From: HGM11416 sp034104345
GTDB lineage: Bacteria; Bacillota; Clostridia; Christensenellales; Borkfalkiaceae
NCBI GenBank assembly: GCA_034104345.1
Contig: JAXEDY010000008.1
Span: forward strand, 40,722 to 104,721
DNA: 64,000 bases
Reading direction: 5' to 3'
In this document: positions 36,422-44,197 of the stretch, one piece after another
Numbering within the stretch: position 1 is the first letter of the stretch
Layout: each line of letters starts with the position of its first letter
Position numbers and translations under genes: made by a program
The notes under the pieces: generated by a model
The model's input: only the letters and a program-made list of their open reading frames with translations
Told to the model about the DNA's origin: nothing
Database searches by the model: none

Positions 36422-36477
36422 TGCCGCTTTAAGGCTTTTTCAGCCTTTTTTTGCGGCTTTTCGTTTTTTCAGCCGCA
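36422..36477 (-). promoter_or_regulatory. Tandem hairpins with mutually exclusive pairing after the capsid gene
   Basis: In transcript order: TGCGGCT (36471-36477), AGCCGCA (36452-36458), a small hairpin AAGGC..GCCTT (36431-36447) and AGCGGCA (36422-36428). The second segment can pair with either the first or the last. On the plus strand the small hairpin is followed by seven T. Confidence 0.35.
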
Positions 36478-36490
36478 TTGCGCTTTGTTA

Positions 36491-37666
36491 TTATTTTTCG
36501 GTAACGCCCGAAAGCATAGCCTGTCCGCACGGTCTGGTGCAGATAAGGTCGGCGTATTTTACGAGCGTTGCGCTGTAAGCGGCTTTCCCGGGAATCTGGC
36601 GCAAAATTCTGCCGTCTTCGCCTTCGAGCCATTGCCAGTCGCAAAGTTGATGCAACACGAAATCGTCGGTATTAAGCAGATACATGGTGCCTTCGGGGCA
36701 GAAACGATCGGAAACGACGGGAATTCCGTTATACGAAATGGCTTTATAGCCGCCGCGCAAATCCATAACGTCTACGTTGCGCTTATAGGTGTTAAGATAG
36801 TTCTGATAAGCGCGCTTAACCCCCGAAGAACACAAAATAAAGTTGATTCGGCTGCCCGAATTTTCTTCTACGGTGTCGATAGCGGTCTGAATAACGGTGT
36901 CGGTTATGTCGCCTACGGACGATTTCATATAAGGAACGAGCCATTTTTTGTCGCTTCTGTCAAGCCCGTAAATGCTGCCCGAATCTTTAAAGATCGCCTT
37001 AAGTCCCGTAATTTCCTGACCGTAAGATCCCTGCACGCAAACGAACGAGCCTGCGGGAACGTCTCCCGCGTCGACTTTCGAGCCGTTTACGCAGAAGGTT
37101 TTGTTAGCCCTGTCTACGTTATAAACTTTGCGCCCGTAAGCGGTTGAAATTTGGGTTTCGGAAGCGCTGTAAAAATCGACGATCATGCCGTCGGCAAGAT
37201 TTTTAACGCTGTCTACCGTTATAACGCCGTTTTCGTCGATCGATTTTACGGTTGCTAAAAAGCCTTTGCCGTCGCCGAACAACATTCTGCCGAAGTTGAA
37301 CGAAGACGCCTTTAAAAGCCCTTCCATTTCGGCGTTTAAAAGGTTTACGAACGCGCCCACGTTGTTTTCGGAAGCGCGTATGGCTTTATCGCTTATTTCG
37401 ATGGTGCCGTAAAGGTTTTTAAGCGTGAGCGCGAACTGTTCGTATTTGTTGCTGCTCGCCATAGGAAGCGCGCCCGTTTCGGTGCCCGAACTGAACCCGC
37501 CGTTAATTCCGTACTGCACGGCGCGGCGGATTTCTTTGCCCCATACGTCTTGCGTGGTTTGTTTTATTTTCGCTAAAAACGGGTTTGTTTCGGTGTTAAG
37601 TTGCTCGGTTATTACGCCGAGATATAAGGTTTTTAACGCCTTGTCGGCGGTTGTAACTGTTATCAT
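36491..37666 (-). CDS. Major capsid protein
   Basis: A 391-residue protein, of HK97-fold type judging from order of elements: an N-terminal arm and segment LYLGVITEQLNTETNPFLAKI (in part), the spine-helix region KYEQFALTLKNLYGTIEISDKAI, a beta domain around 150-230, and the late helix with INFILCSSGVKRAYQNYL, followed by GIPVVSDRFCPEGTMYLL and a C-terminal beta part. No protease gene or N-terminal delta domain is evident; the scaffold is a separate gene just upstream, as in podophages. ATG with AAGGAG. The strong ribosome site fits a highly made protein. Confidence 0.8.
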   Translation of the reverse strand: MITVTTADKALKTLYLGVITEQLNTETNPFLAKIKQTTQDVWGKEIRRAVQYGINGGFSSGTETGALPMASSNKYEQFALTLKNLYGTIEISDKAIRASENNVGAFVNLLNAEMEGLLKASSFNFGRMLFGDGKGFLATVKSIDENGVITVDSVKNLADGMIVDFYSASETQISTAYGRKVYNVDRANKTFCVNGSKVDAGDVPAGSFVCVQGSYGQEITGLKAIFKDSGSIYGLDRSDKKWLVPYMKSSVGDITDTVIQTAIDTVEENSGSRINFILCSSGVKRAYQNYLNTYKRNVDVMDLRGGYKAISYNGIPVVSDRFCPEGTMYLLNTDDFVLHQLCDWQWLEGEDGRILRQIPGKAAYSATLVKYADLICTRPCGQAMLSGVTEK

Positions 37667-37775
37667 ATATTTATTCTCCTTGTTTTTCTGCGCCCGAAAT
37701 CAAGCAAATCCGAAATTTATCAAATTTGCAAAATCAAGCAAATTAAGGCATAAAAACTTGATTTTTTATACGTTT

Positions 37776-38603
37776 TTAAATTTTTATGCCCTTTTGCTTT
37801 ATAATCGACGAAGCCAGAGCGCCCGCTTCTTCGATGCTTTTTGGCTTTATCGGCGGAGCGGTAGCCGTAAGCCCCGATTCGACGATAAGTTTAGCCGCGC
37901 CGTTTAATTTAAGTTCTTTAAGATATTTTTTTATAACTTTTTCGTAAGCCGCGGGGTGCGAAACGGCGGCAATATAAATATTTTCGTCGTTTTCGCGCTC
38001 CTTTTCGATACGCTCTAATTTATCCGAAAGAACCCCGATAAACGCGCGTTCTAAAAATCCGCTCGTAAGATCGCCGGTTAAAGCCGCCCTGTCGGCGATC
38101 TCCCCGACGTAGCGCTTGGCAGATGGATTAAGTTTTAAAAATCTTTCGGCTTCGGCGCTATAAACGTCGGCGTTACCCGCGCAAGAGACATCGGCTTTTT
38201 CGCTTAAAATATCCGTCGCGTTCCCTGTTTCATCTTCTGCGACCATATTTTGCGGGCGATTATCGCTTTCCGCTGCGGCATATTCCGCCCCCTTTTCGGG
38301 CGCGGCCATACTTTCGGAATTTGTTTGCGGGCCGTTAAAAGCCGCCTTTGCTTGTTCTTTAAGCGCGCGATTTTCCTTTATAAGTTCGCTTAAACGCTGA
38401 CTGCGTTTGGTAAATTGCGTTTGCAGCGAATTATACGCTTTAAGAAGTTCTTCTGCGTTTTTGAACTTGCCGAAAGAGATATTGTCGGGGCGGGCGAATT
38501 GCTCCGCCCGATTTTCCGAAGTTATTTGTTCTTCGGCTTCGCTTAAAAATTTAAAAGTATTCTCGTCGCGCGCTTTCTGCGCTTTATTATCGATTTTATT
38601 CAT
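37776..38603 (-). CDS. Capsid scaffolding protein
   Basis: A 275-residue acidic, helical protein. It has a central coiled coil (about 55-90: FGKFKNAEELLKAYNSLQTQF, then LSELIKENRALKEQAKAAF), a low-complexity Ala/Glu middle (95-140) and a helical C-terminus ending AGALASSIIKQKGIKI, the kind of end that contacts capsid subunits. FKNAEELLKAYNSLQ is a recurring feature of phage scaffold proteins. It overlaps the portal gene by eight bases and precedes the capsid gene, the usual place for a scaffold. Confidence 0.7.
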   Translation of the reverse strand: MNKIDNKAQKARDENTFKFLSEAEEQITSENRAEQFARPDNISFGKFKNAEELLKAYNSLQTQFTKRSQRLSELIKENRALKEQAKAAFNGPQTNSESMAAPEKGAEYAAAESDNRPQNMVAEDETGNATDILSEKADVSCAGNADVYSAEAERFLKLNPSAKRYVGEIADRAALTGDLTSGFLERAFIGVLSDKLERIEKERENDENIYIAAVSHPAAYEKVIKKYLKELKLNGAAKLIVESGLTATAPPIKPKSIEEAGALASSIIKQKGIKI

Positions 38604-40470
38604 TGTTTTTCTCCGTTTCGGCGCCGTTTACACGCGCCAGAAGTTTATGCTTGTTTATATGTTCGATTATGCGTTTTTTATAATTTTCGTCGCCGCCCGT
38701 TTCGTCGCAAAGCAAAAACTTGACATGCTCGGATATATGCAGATCGTGGTCGTCGAATTCTTCGGGATCGACCGCGTTTTTTGCAAGCGCAACGTTTTCG
38801 CGCTGGGCTTTGTCGACGTGCATATTCGTAACGTCCTGCGTGCCTGATAGCGAGCCGTAACCTATAAGTTCAAGCACTTTCGCTTTGGTGCGCTGGCTTA
38901 AAGTGCCGTCCGCTTCGGATAAAAGTCCGAGTTTAAGCATTTCGTAAATGGCGCTTTTTTTCTGCGCGGGCGTATACGAAAGTTCGTTTTCGGTGTCGAA
39001 AACCACGTCGTCGCTCGTTAAATCGCTCGAATTGAAATAATAAAGTTCGACCGAATTACCGTGCCCGTAGCAACGCATCATCCGAGTTTGGGTTGCGAAT
39101 TGCTTGAAAAGCCTTATAATCTGTCTGCCCACGGATCGCACGGCGTGTCGGATGTTTTCGGCGGAATTCACAAGGCGGGTGTCGTCCTGCTCTATCATAA
39201 GTTCGAGCGCGACGCCGCTCGTGTTTTCGCCCAAGGCAGACGAATTGCGCGAAAATTCGCTTATTCCGCTTACGTTTATAAACTCGCGTTCGAGCCGACT
39301 TTCTTCATACGAAAAATCGGGCGGCATCGAAGCGTTCGCCATATATCTCGGCGGCGTAGAACCTTGTCGATACACTAAAACTTTTCCGGGTGAAAGCCCT
39401 TCGTCGATTAAAGCGTCGGTATCGACCGAGCCGTCTTCCACGGTGACCACGCCCATGCTAAGGCGGTTTAAGTATTCGTGTTTTCTGTTTTTTACGGCGT
39501 TATAGGCACGCTGAATGGGTATAATGCGGTCGATAACGCTCACGCCGAAAAAGCACCCTGCCTGATTTATCGAAACCTGACGAACGAACGGGAACACCCT
39601 TCGCCCTTCTTCGCCGTTTATATAAGGAAGTTCGCTTATCTGCAAAACTTCGCCGCCCGCAACCGTTACGACTCTGCCTTCGGGAAACTCCTCCGACGGT
39701 GCTTCGTAGCGCTCGATTACAAGAACGTTGTCGTGCACCACCCCGCTCGTAACGCGCGGAATACCCGAAGCCGCGCCTCCCGCAACCGACGGATTATCGA
39801 ACCCGAAAACGTTTACGTCGCCGCCTTTAACGCTTTTGCCGTAAATTTTATAAACGTCGCCAACGTGCATCGCCCTTGCGTGAATTATGCTTTTTAGGTC
39901 GCTTATTTCTTCGTGGAACAAACTGTCCGGAAAAATTTCGTAAGGCGAAACGGCAATAACTTTCGCGTCTCCTTCGAACACCGGTTCGCCGTTTAATTCG
40001 CCTACCTTTCTGCCGCCGTTTTCGTCCCACACCACTTTATAAAACGAAGTGCCCAGCGTTTCGCTCCACATGGTTGCGCGGTAAATAACGTCGTCCATAT
40101 CAAGCCGCGAAAAGGTAGACGACAAAATCGAACTTGCAAGTTTTGCCGCTTTCACGTCGCAATCGTCTTTACCCGACGCGCGCACCGACATAACGGGGCG
40201 CACGCGCGAAAGTTTTGCCGTTCTGGTTTCTACGATTGGCGCGATATGATTGTAAACGTTGCGCCCCTGCCAGTAATAATCTTTTTCTTCTTCGCTTAGT
40301 TCCCCCGTCGCGTCGATTTCGGCGTATTGATTACCCGCAAGATAATTGGCGTTTAAATTCCACTGCCGCTCTAAAAGTCTGCGTTCGTCGCGGCGCTTTA
40401 AAAAATCTTCTTCGACTTCGCGCGCAAGATTTTTTTCAAAAAAGTCTTTATCGGTTTTTGTTTTTTGCAC
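38596..40470 (-). CDS. Portal protein
   Basis: A 624-residue protein forming the DNA entry vertex of the head. The start (RRDERRLLERQWNLNANYLAGN) and VYNHIAPIVETRTAKLSRVRPVM match P22-type portals; the clip and stem part (AYNAVKNRKHEYLNRL; LINRLSMGVVTVED in general form) and FINVSGISEFSRN with GVALELMIEQDD follow. The start is GTG at 40470, preceded by GGAGATAAAGC. Length is like P22-type portals rather than the 400-500 of siphophages, which agrees with the short-tail gene set. Confidence 0.85.
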   Translation of the reverse strand: MQKTKTDKDFFEKNLAREVEEDFLKRRDERRLLERQWNLNANYLAGNQYAEIDATGELSEEEKDYYWQGRNVYNHIAPIVETRTAKLSRVRPVMSVRASGKDDCDVKAAKLASSILSSTFSRLDMDDVIYRATMWSETLGTSFYKVVWDENGGRKVGELNGEPVFEGDAKVIAVSPYEIFPDSLFHEEISDLKSIIHARAMHVGDVYKIYGKSVKGGDVNVFGFDNPSVAGGAASGIPRVTSGVVHDNVLVIERYEAPSEEFPEGRVVTVAGGEVLQISELPYINGEEGRRVFPFVRQVSINQAGCFFGVSVIDRIIPIQRAYNAVKNRKHEYLNRLSMGVVTVEDGSVDTDALIDEGLSPGKVLVYRQGSTPPRYMANASMPPDFSYEESRLEREFINVSGISEFSRNSSALGENTSGVALELMIEQDDTRLVNSAENIRHAVRSVGRQIIRLFKQFATQTRMMRCYGHGNSVELYYFNSSDLTSDDVVFDTENELSYTPAQKKSAIYEMLKLGLLSEADGTLSQRTKAKVLELIGYGSLSGTQDVTNMHVDKAQRENVALAKNAVDPEEFDDHDLHISEHVKFLLCDETGGDENYKKRIIEHINKHKLLARVNGAETEKNNE

Positions 40471-40648
40471 GCTTTATCTCCTCCGCTTTTACGTTTTTAC
40501 CCGCTTCGTCATAAAACTCGTTAAGGCATTTTTCGCAAAGACGAATACATTCTTCGCCGTGCTCGTCTAAAACGAGTTTATAAACCGCGTCGTTATTGCA
40601 GCCTTTAAGTTCGCAAACGATTTTATCGTGATTTTTTACAATTTTCAA
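40448..40648 (-). CDS. Small zinc-ribbon-like protein
   Basis: A 66-residue protein with CELKGC near residue 12 and CIRLCEKC near residue 35, a likely zinc-binding set. Start is TTG at 40648 after AAAGGAG; an ATG at the same place is closed at once by TGA. It overlaps both neighbours (26 bases with the gene before, 23 with the portal), as expected in a compact phage operon. Function unknown. Confidence 0.5.
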   Translation of the reverse strand: MKIVKNHDKIVCELKGCNNDAVYKLVLDEHGEECIRLCEKCLNEFYDEAGKNVKAEEIKRAKNKNR

Positions 40649-40931
40649 TTTCGCATTTCTCCTTTAATAAATTTAAAAGCCGAGTTTTTTCGGCGGCGAG
40701 TTGCTCGTCGGTAAGGTCTTTAAAGTCGGCTTTGCCCTTGTCCATATCGTCGAGCAGCAGTTTTGCCGCCGATATGTCGGGCGGCACGTTTTTAGTGGTA
40801 ACCTTTTTACGAACGACGGTCATATCGTCGTCGTTTTTCGCATATTCTTCGACCACTTCGCTGGTATCGTATCCCAGCGCGCGTTTTAAAAGAGCCTTGC
40901 GGATTTTTACATAAACCTTTTCATCTTCCAA
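40623..40931 (-). CDS. Putative small terminase subunit
   Basis: A 102-residue basic/acidic helical protein. VYVKIRKALLKRALGYDTSE and KKVTTKNVPPDISAAKLLLDD resemble the short DNA-binding proteins that lie beside terminase large subunits in clostridial phages. TTG start at 40931 with GGGG upstream; it overlaps the terminase stop by 11 bases. Its place after, not before, the large subunit is unusual, so the call is an inference. Confidence 0.5.
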   Translation of the reverse strand: MEDEKVYVKIRKALLKRALGYDTSEVVEEYAKNDDDMTVVRKKVTTKNVPPDISAAKLLLDDMDKGKADFKDLTDEQLAAEKTRLLNLLKEKCEIENCKKSR

Positions 40932-42354
40932 AATTTCCCCCTTTGCCGCGGCAAACTTTTCGGATAAGGCGCGCTTTATCCTTTTGCACCAACGTTAAAG
41001 CCGCGGGCTTGTCGTTGATTTTCGGTGCGCTCATAACGTAATACCGTAACTCGTCTAAGGCATGGTCGTCGCGTTTAATCGGCACGTCGCCGTCGCCCCA
41101 CCTGTAATTTTTAAGTTCTCTTATAAGGTTTTTGCAACAGGGAAAAATTCTTATTTTGTCGGCGGCAAAATATTCTTTAACCCGCGCTATCCCTGCGAAT
41201 TTATCCTTATTTACCTTTGGGTTGCAGGCAACGCCGTGCTCGAAAAACAAATCGGTTACGCTGCGAGTCGAAGCCAGAGTTTTTTGGTTTGCCGCGCTGT
41301 CGATAAGCGCTTCTATTCTTCCGTCGGGGCGGCGGTGCCAACCAAGTTCGTCGGCGATTTCTTTAATTTTCTGCGCGTGGTATTCTACGGTTTTGCCCTG
41401 CTCGTAATGCTCGGCTACAACGTAAATATTTCCGTCGTAATCGACGCAATAAAAGTGGCACGAAAGCGGATTGTTAAGCCCGGGGTCTATCGAAAGTTTA
41501 TCCTGCCAGTCAAACGGCAGGTCGAACGGGGGTATAACATGCTTATTTTCGTCGAACTCGCCGTAAACCTGCCCGCTTTCGGCGCGAAACTTGCCGTATC
41601 TGCGCGACTCTAAAACGTCGGCGGGCAAAGTTTTTGTTAAAGCGTCGATTTCTCGTTTATCAAGGTAAGGGTTATCGCCCCACTCCATAAATTCGTACCA
41701 CACGTCGTCGTCGCCGCGCTCGTTCAAATAAATTTCGTCGTAAATAAACGTAAGCCCTTTAAGCGGAGTCATCGTGCCGAAAAGCGTGCCGCGCTTATCG
41801 ATTAAACGCATCCGACATTCGTCGTAAACGTCTTTGGGCGGTTCTTCGTCGAACCACACGAAATCGAGCGAAGCCCCCTGAAACTTTTCGCGTCCCTGAT
41901 CGCAACTTTTAAACCCGATAACCGAATATCCGCCGAGTTCGTTTTTTACCTTAATCTGGTCGATAACGCCGTTTTCGGGATAATCGCGCCGCCCCGAACT
42001 CATCGTAACGTCGGCAATATCGCACGGGCGCAAATACGAAAGCACTTTTTTTTGCGCAACGTCGCGCTGAACCTGTTGCGAAAGCGAAACCACCCACCCG
42101 AACACGTTTTTGCGGTTTTTGCGGTAAGGGTGTATGCCGCGCGCCAGCCACACCGATTCCACCGCCCCGCACTCGGTTTTGCCGCTTCGGTTTCCGCCGA
42201 AAACCCAGCGGTTGTTTTTAAGGCATTTATGAAAAGCCATCTGTTTTAAATGCACTTTTTCGCGGTTATAATTCCATAACTTTCCGCGGCGCAGGTTAAG
42301 TTCTTCGTCTAATTTTATAATATTTTTTATAATGTCTTTTTCGGCTGTATTCAT
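40921..42354 (-). CDS. terL: Terminase large subunit
   Basis: A 477-residue DNA-packaging motor. The ATPase half has Walker A GGNRSGKT (about 53-60), Walker B LDFVWFDEEP (about 163-172) and the coupling motif GTMTP; the nuclease half has the RNase H-like LSIDPGLNNP (about 280) and RDDHALDELRY near the C-terminus, with acidic metal-binding residues present. All key motifs are intact, so packaging should be possible. First gene of the cassette, transcribed from a promoter inside direct repeats. Confidence 0.92.
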   Translation of the reverse strand: MNTAEKDIIKNIIKLDEELNLRRGKLWNYNREKVHLKQMAFHKCLKNNRWVFGGNRSGKTECGAVESVWLARGIHPYRKNRKNVFGWVVSLSQQVQRDVAQKKVLSYLRPCDIADVTMSSGRRDYPENGVIDQIKVKNELGGYSVIGFKSCDQGREKFQGASLDFVWFDEEPPKDVYDECRMRLIDKRGTLFGTMTPLKGLTFIYDEIYLNERGDDDVWYEFMEWGDNPYLDKREIDALTKTLPADVLESRRYGKFRAESGQVYGEFDENKHVIPPFDLPFDWQDKLSIDPGLNNPLSCHFYCVDYDGNIYVVAEHYEQGKTVEYHAQKIKEIADELGWHRRPDGRIEALIDSAANQKTLASTRSVTDLFFEHGVACNPKVNKDKFAGIARVKEYFAADKIRIFPCCKNLIRELKNYRWGDGDVPIKRDDHALDELRYYVMSAPKINDKPAALTLVQKDKARLIRKVCRGKGGNFGR

Positions 42355-42373
42355 AACCCGTATCCATACCCTC

Positions 42374-42426
42374 TTTTACGATTTTCGCATTTTTTACGAC
42401 TTTCGCATTTTACAAAATTCGCCTTT
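42374..42426. repeat. Tandem direct repeats at the terminase promoter
   Basis: Two 19-base copies of TTTTACGAyTTTCGCATTT (42374-42392 and 42392-42410, one mismatch) and a third degenerate copy (42408-42426, about 15 of 19 matching). Period 16-18 bases. They cover the -10 and start region of the terL promoter. Confidence 0.7.
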
Positions 42427-42435
42427 TTTCGACAA
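42407..42435 (-). promoter_or_regulatory. Likely promoter of the virion cassette
   Basis: Minus strand TTGTCG (42430-42435), 17-base spacer, TAAAAT (42407-42412) with TG in front. It lies in the direct repeats and is the only good promoter seen upstream of terL. Confidence 0.55.
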
Positions 42436-42466
42436 AATTTCCCTATTTTCGTTTTGAAAAACGAGT

Positions 42467-42472
42467 TATAAT
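42467..42472 (+). promoter_or_regulatory. -10 element immediately before the 42482 gene
   Basis: TATAAT ends nine bases before the ATG at 42482, so the transcript would begin at or next to the start codon. The -35 is poor and there is no ribosome site. Confidence 0.4.
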
Positions 42473-42481
42473 TTGTATGCT

Positions 42482-43249
42482 ATGATAAAGAAATTGTTGT
42501 GTGCGGCGGCATGCTTCCTGCTTGCTTTTTTATCTGCGGGTTTACATATTTCAAGCGGCGGCTTTAATGCCGATAAGGCTTTGGCGGCAACCGAATACGC
42601 ACGGATTTTAAACGAAAAAACACCCTTTTATTCCGATCCCGATCTTCGGTCGGTCAAGTTTTATCTGCCCTATTCTTACTTCGTTCGCGTTGTAAGCGAA
42701 GGGGTTGATTCTACGCGCGTGATTTACATGGAAAATAACGACGCGCCCGCCCGCGAAGGCTATATTAAAACTTGCGACCTGTTCGTGTGCGATTATACGC
42801 CCGAAGCGCCTTACCCCGATTTAAAACTCGTTTTAAAAAGCGACGAAGTTTTGTTTTCGGACCCTGTAGAGAAAACGGCGCGCGTAGTTTTATCGATAGG
42901 CGACGCCGCCTGTTATTATGGCGAACTTACCGTCGACAGCGAAACGTTTTATTACGTTTACACCGGAATTTACGTGGGATACGTTCGTAAAAACGCTTTT
43001 TTCGATCACACTCTTTCTCTGCACCCCCAACCCATCCCAAAACCCGAAGTTCCCGATTCGGCTTCGAACTCGCAACCCCAGCCCTCTTTTTCGTCTCCCG
43101 CCCATAAGATTTACGACGTCGACCTAATTACCGTCATCGTAGTGGTTTCCATTTCGCTCGTAAGCCTTAGCGTTATATACGTTTTGTTCCGCCCCGAAGC
43201 GCGCGCCGCAAAAAAAGCGGCGAGCGGCGACGGCGACGATTATAATTAA
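42482..43249 (+). CDS. Secreted membrane-anchored SH3-like protein (short paralogue)
   Basis: A 255-residue protein. It has a signal peptide (cleavage about ALA/ATE), two beta domains of bacterial SH3-like type (about 35-100 and 105-175; the first ends in EGYIKTCDLFV), a Pro/Ser linker (about 180-205) and one membrane helix near the C-terminus (about 212-232) with a short basic, then acidic tail inside. It is therefore anchored with most of its mass outside. The frame could begin at a TTG at 42473, but the ATG at 42482 gives a standard signal peptide. It shares domain form and topology with the gene at 44198. Function unknown. Confidence 0.65.
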   Translation: MIKKLLCAAACFLLAFLSAGLHISSGGFNADKALAATEYARILNEKTPFYSDPDLRSVKFYLPYSYFVRVVSEGVDSTRVIYMENNDAPAREGYIKTCDLFVCDYTPEAPYPDLKLVLKSDEVLFSDPVEKTARVVLSIGDAACYYGELTVDSETFYYVYTGIYVGYVRKNAFFDHTLSLHPQPIPKPEVPDSASNSQPQPSFSSPAHKIYDVDLITVIVVVSISLVSLSVIYVLFRPEARAAKKAASGDGDDYN

Positions 43250-43415
43250 CCTGAAAAACCAAAAGCCCCAACAAACGAAAATCGGCAAGCGAAAACAAAA
43301 CCTTAAAAACGTTTTTTCAAAATTTAAAATCAGGTTTCAAAACCAAAAACTTTTTTTCTTGTGTTTTTTTAAGCGTAAAGCCGCCGCGTGCTTTTATTCG
43401 TTGCCGCTATGCTAT

Positions 43416-43892
43416 TTATGCGTTGCTGTCACGCGTGGAATTTTTAACTTTTTCTTCTTCAAGCTTTTTTAATTTTTGAAATTTTACTTTCAAAAAATAT
43501 ATATCCGAAAAGTTTTCGTCGAACCATTTTTCGTCGAAACCTTTTTTTTCGGCAATTTTATCAAGTTTTTTGGCAAATTTAATTTGTTTTCTGAAATACT
43601 TTCGCGAAGTGTAATCGAACCCTTCGGGCTTTTTATATTTAAAGTATTTATATTCTAAAAGTTCGCGTTCCTCGGGTAAAATCTCGCATAAAATTTCGTT
43701 CACCGTGTTTTTAAGCATTCTTATTCTGTCAGCCTGATTGTTAAGCAACAAAATTTTGTCGGCTTGTTTTAAGGTTTTGTTGCAATCGGTATACGAAGTT
43801 ACCGCCTTAAAATAAACGAGTTTTTCAATACCGTCTAACACTCCGTCGAACGACGGATAGGAATACAGCACCGTTTTCATCACTAAATTCAT
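43416..43892 (-). CDS. Sigma-region-4/ArpU-like putative regulator
   Basis: A 158-residue basic, helical protein. The part ILPEERELLEYKYFKYKKPE (about 75-95) looks like the start of a sigma region 4 or phage late-gene activator (ArpU/RinA type), and the segment after it (RKYFRKQIKFAKKLDKIAEKKG) would carry the DNA-reading helices; the match is only by eye. A longer frame exists, but the ATG at 43892 follows GGGAGAAG. A promoter is found at 43948-43976. It lies between the two surface-protein genes and may control them or the virion cassette, or be an unrelated host gene. Confidence 0.5.
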   Translation of the reverse strand: MNLVMKTVLYSYPSFDGVLDGIEKLVYFKAVTSYTDCNKTLKQADKILLLNNQADRIRMLKNTVNEILCEILPEERELLEYKYFKYKKPEGFDYTSRKYFRKQIKFAKKLDKIAEKKGFDEKWFDENFSDIYFLKVKFQKLKKLEEEKVKNSTRDSNA

Positions 43893-43947
43893 AATACTTC
43901 TTCTCCCATAAACACACAAATTTTCTCGAAAAACGTTTTACGCATAG

Positions 43948-43976
43948 ATTTTATCGCTAAACTATTTATTTTGCAA
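43948..43976 (-). promoter_or_regulatory. Promoter of the regulator-like gene
   Basis: Minus strand TTGCAA (43971-43976), 17-base spacer, TAAAAT (43948-43953); leader about 50 bases. Confidence 0.6.
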
Positions 43977-44066
43977 TATGATTAAGACATATTTTTTCAA
44001 ATTTATTTTTTATTTTTTCAAAATTCGTCTTATCTATGGTTCGGTGCCCGTAAAACTTTAATTTTT

Positions 44067-44080
44067 CGAACATTTGTTCG
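44067..44080. promoter_or_regulatory. Possible LexA (SOS) box
   Basis: CGAACATTTGTTCG is an inverted repeat matching the Gram-positive LexA core GAACnnnnGTTC exactly and the longer consensus at all but one position. On the minus strand a weak promoter (TTGTCG, 17 bases, TATATG) ends directly at it. Confidence 0.5.
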
Positions 44081-44114
44081 CATATATATTACCACTTAAA
44101 TCACGACAAGTTTA

Positions 44115-44126
44115 GTCATATATGAC
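44115..44126. promoter_or_regulatory. Perfect palindrome, possible operator
   Basis: GTCATATATGAC is a perfect 12-base palindrome in the 305-base AT-rich gap (43893-44197), 35 bases before the -35 of the 44198 gene. The rest of the gap holds the promoters and LexA-like site listed and no reading frame of note. Confidence 0.4.
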
Positions 44127-44160
44127 AAAATTTTTTAATTTTTTTATATCGGACATTCGC

Positions 44161-44189
44161 TTGACTAAAAAAACAAAATGTAATACAAT
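44161..44189 (+). promoter_or_regulatory. Strong promoter giving a probable leaderless mRNA
   Basis: TTGACT (44161-44166), 17-base spacer, TACAAT (44184-44189) preceded by TG. The -10 ends eight bases before the ATG at 44198 and there is no ribosome site, so the mRNA should start at or almost at the start codon. Confidence 0.65.
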
Positions 44190-44197
44190 TACTTTAT

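Noticed and set aside
32028..42354. Complete active prophage
   Set aside because: No integrase, repressor, replication, lysis or receptor-binding gene is found on either strand between the flanking host genes.
42473..42481. TTG start giving three extra residues to the 255-residue surface protein
   Set aside because: The -10 element ends at 42472, so the transcript would begin after this codon; ATG at 42482 gives a normal signal peptide.
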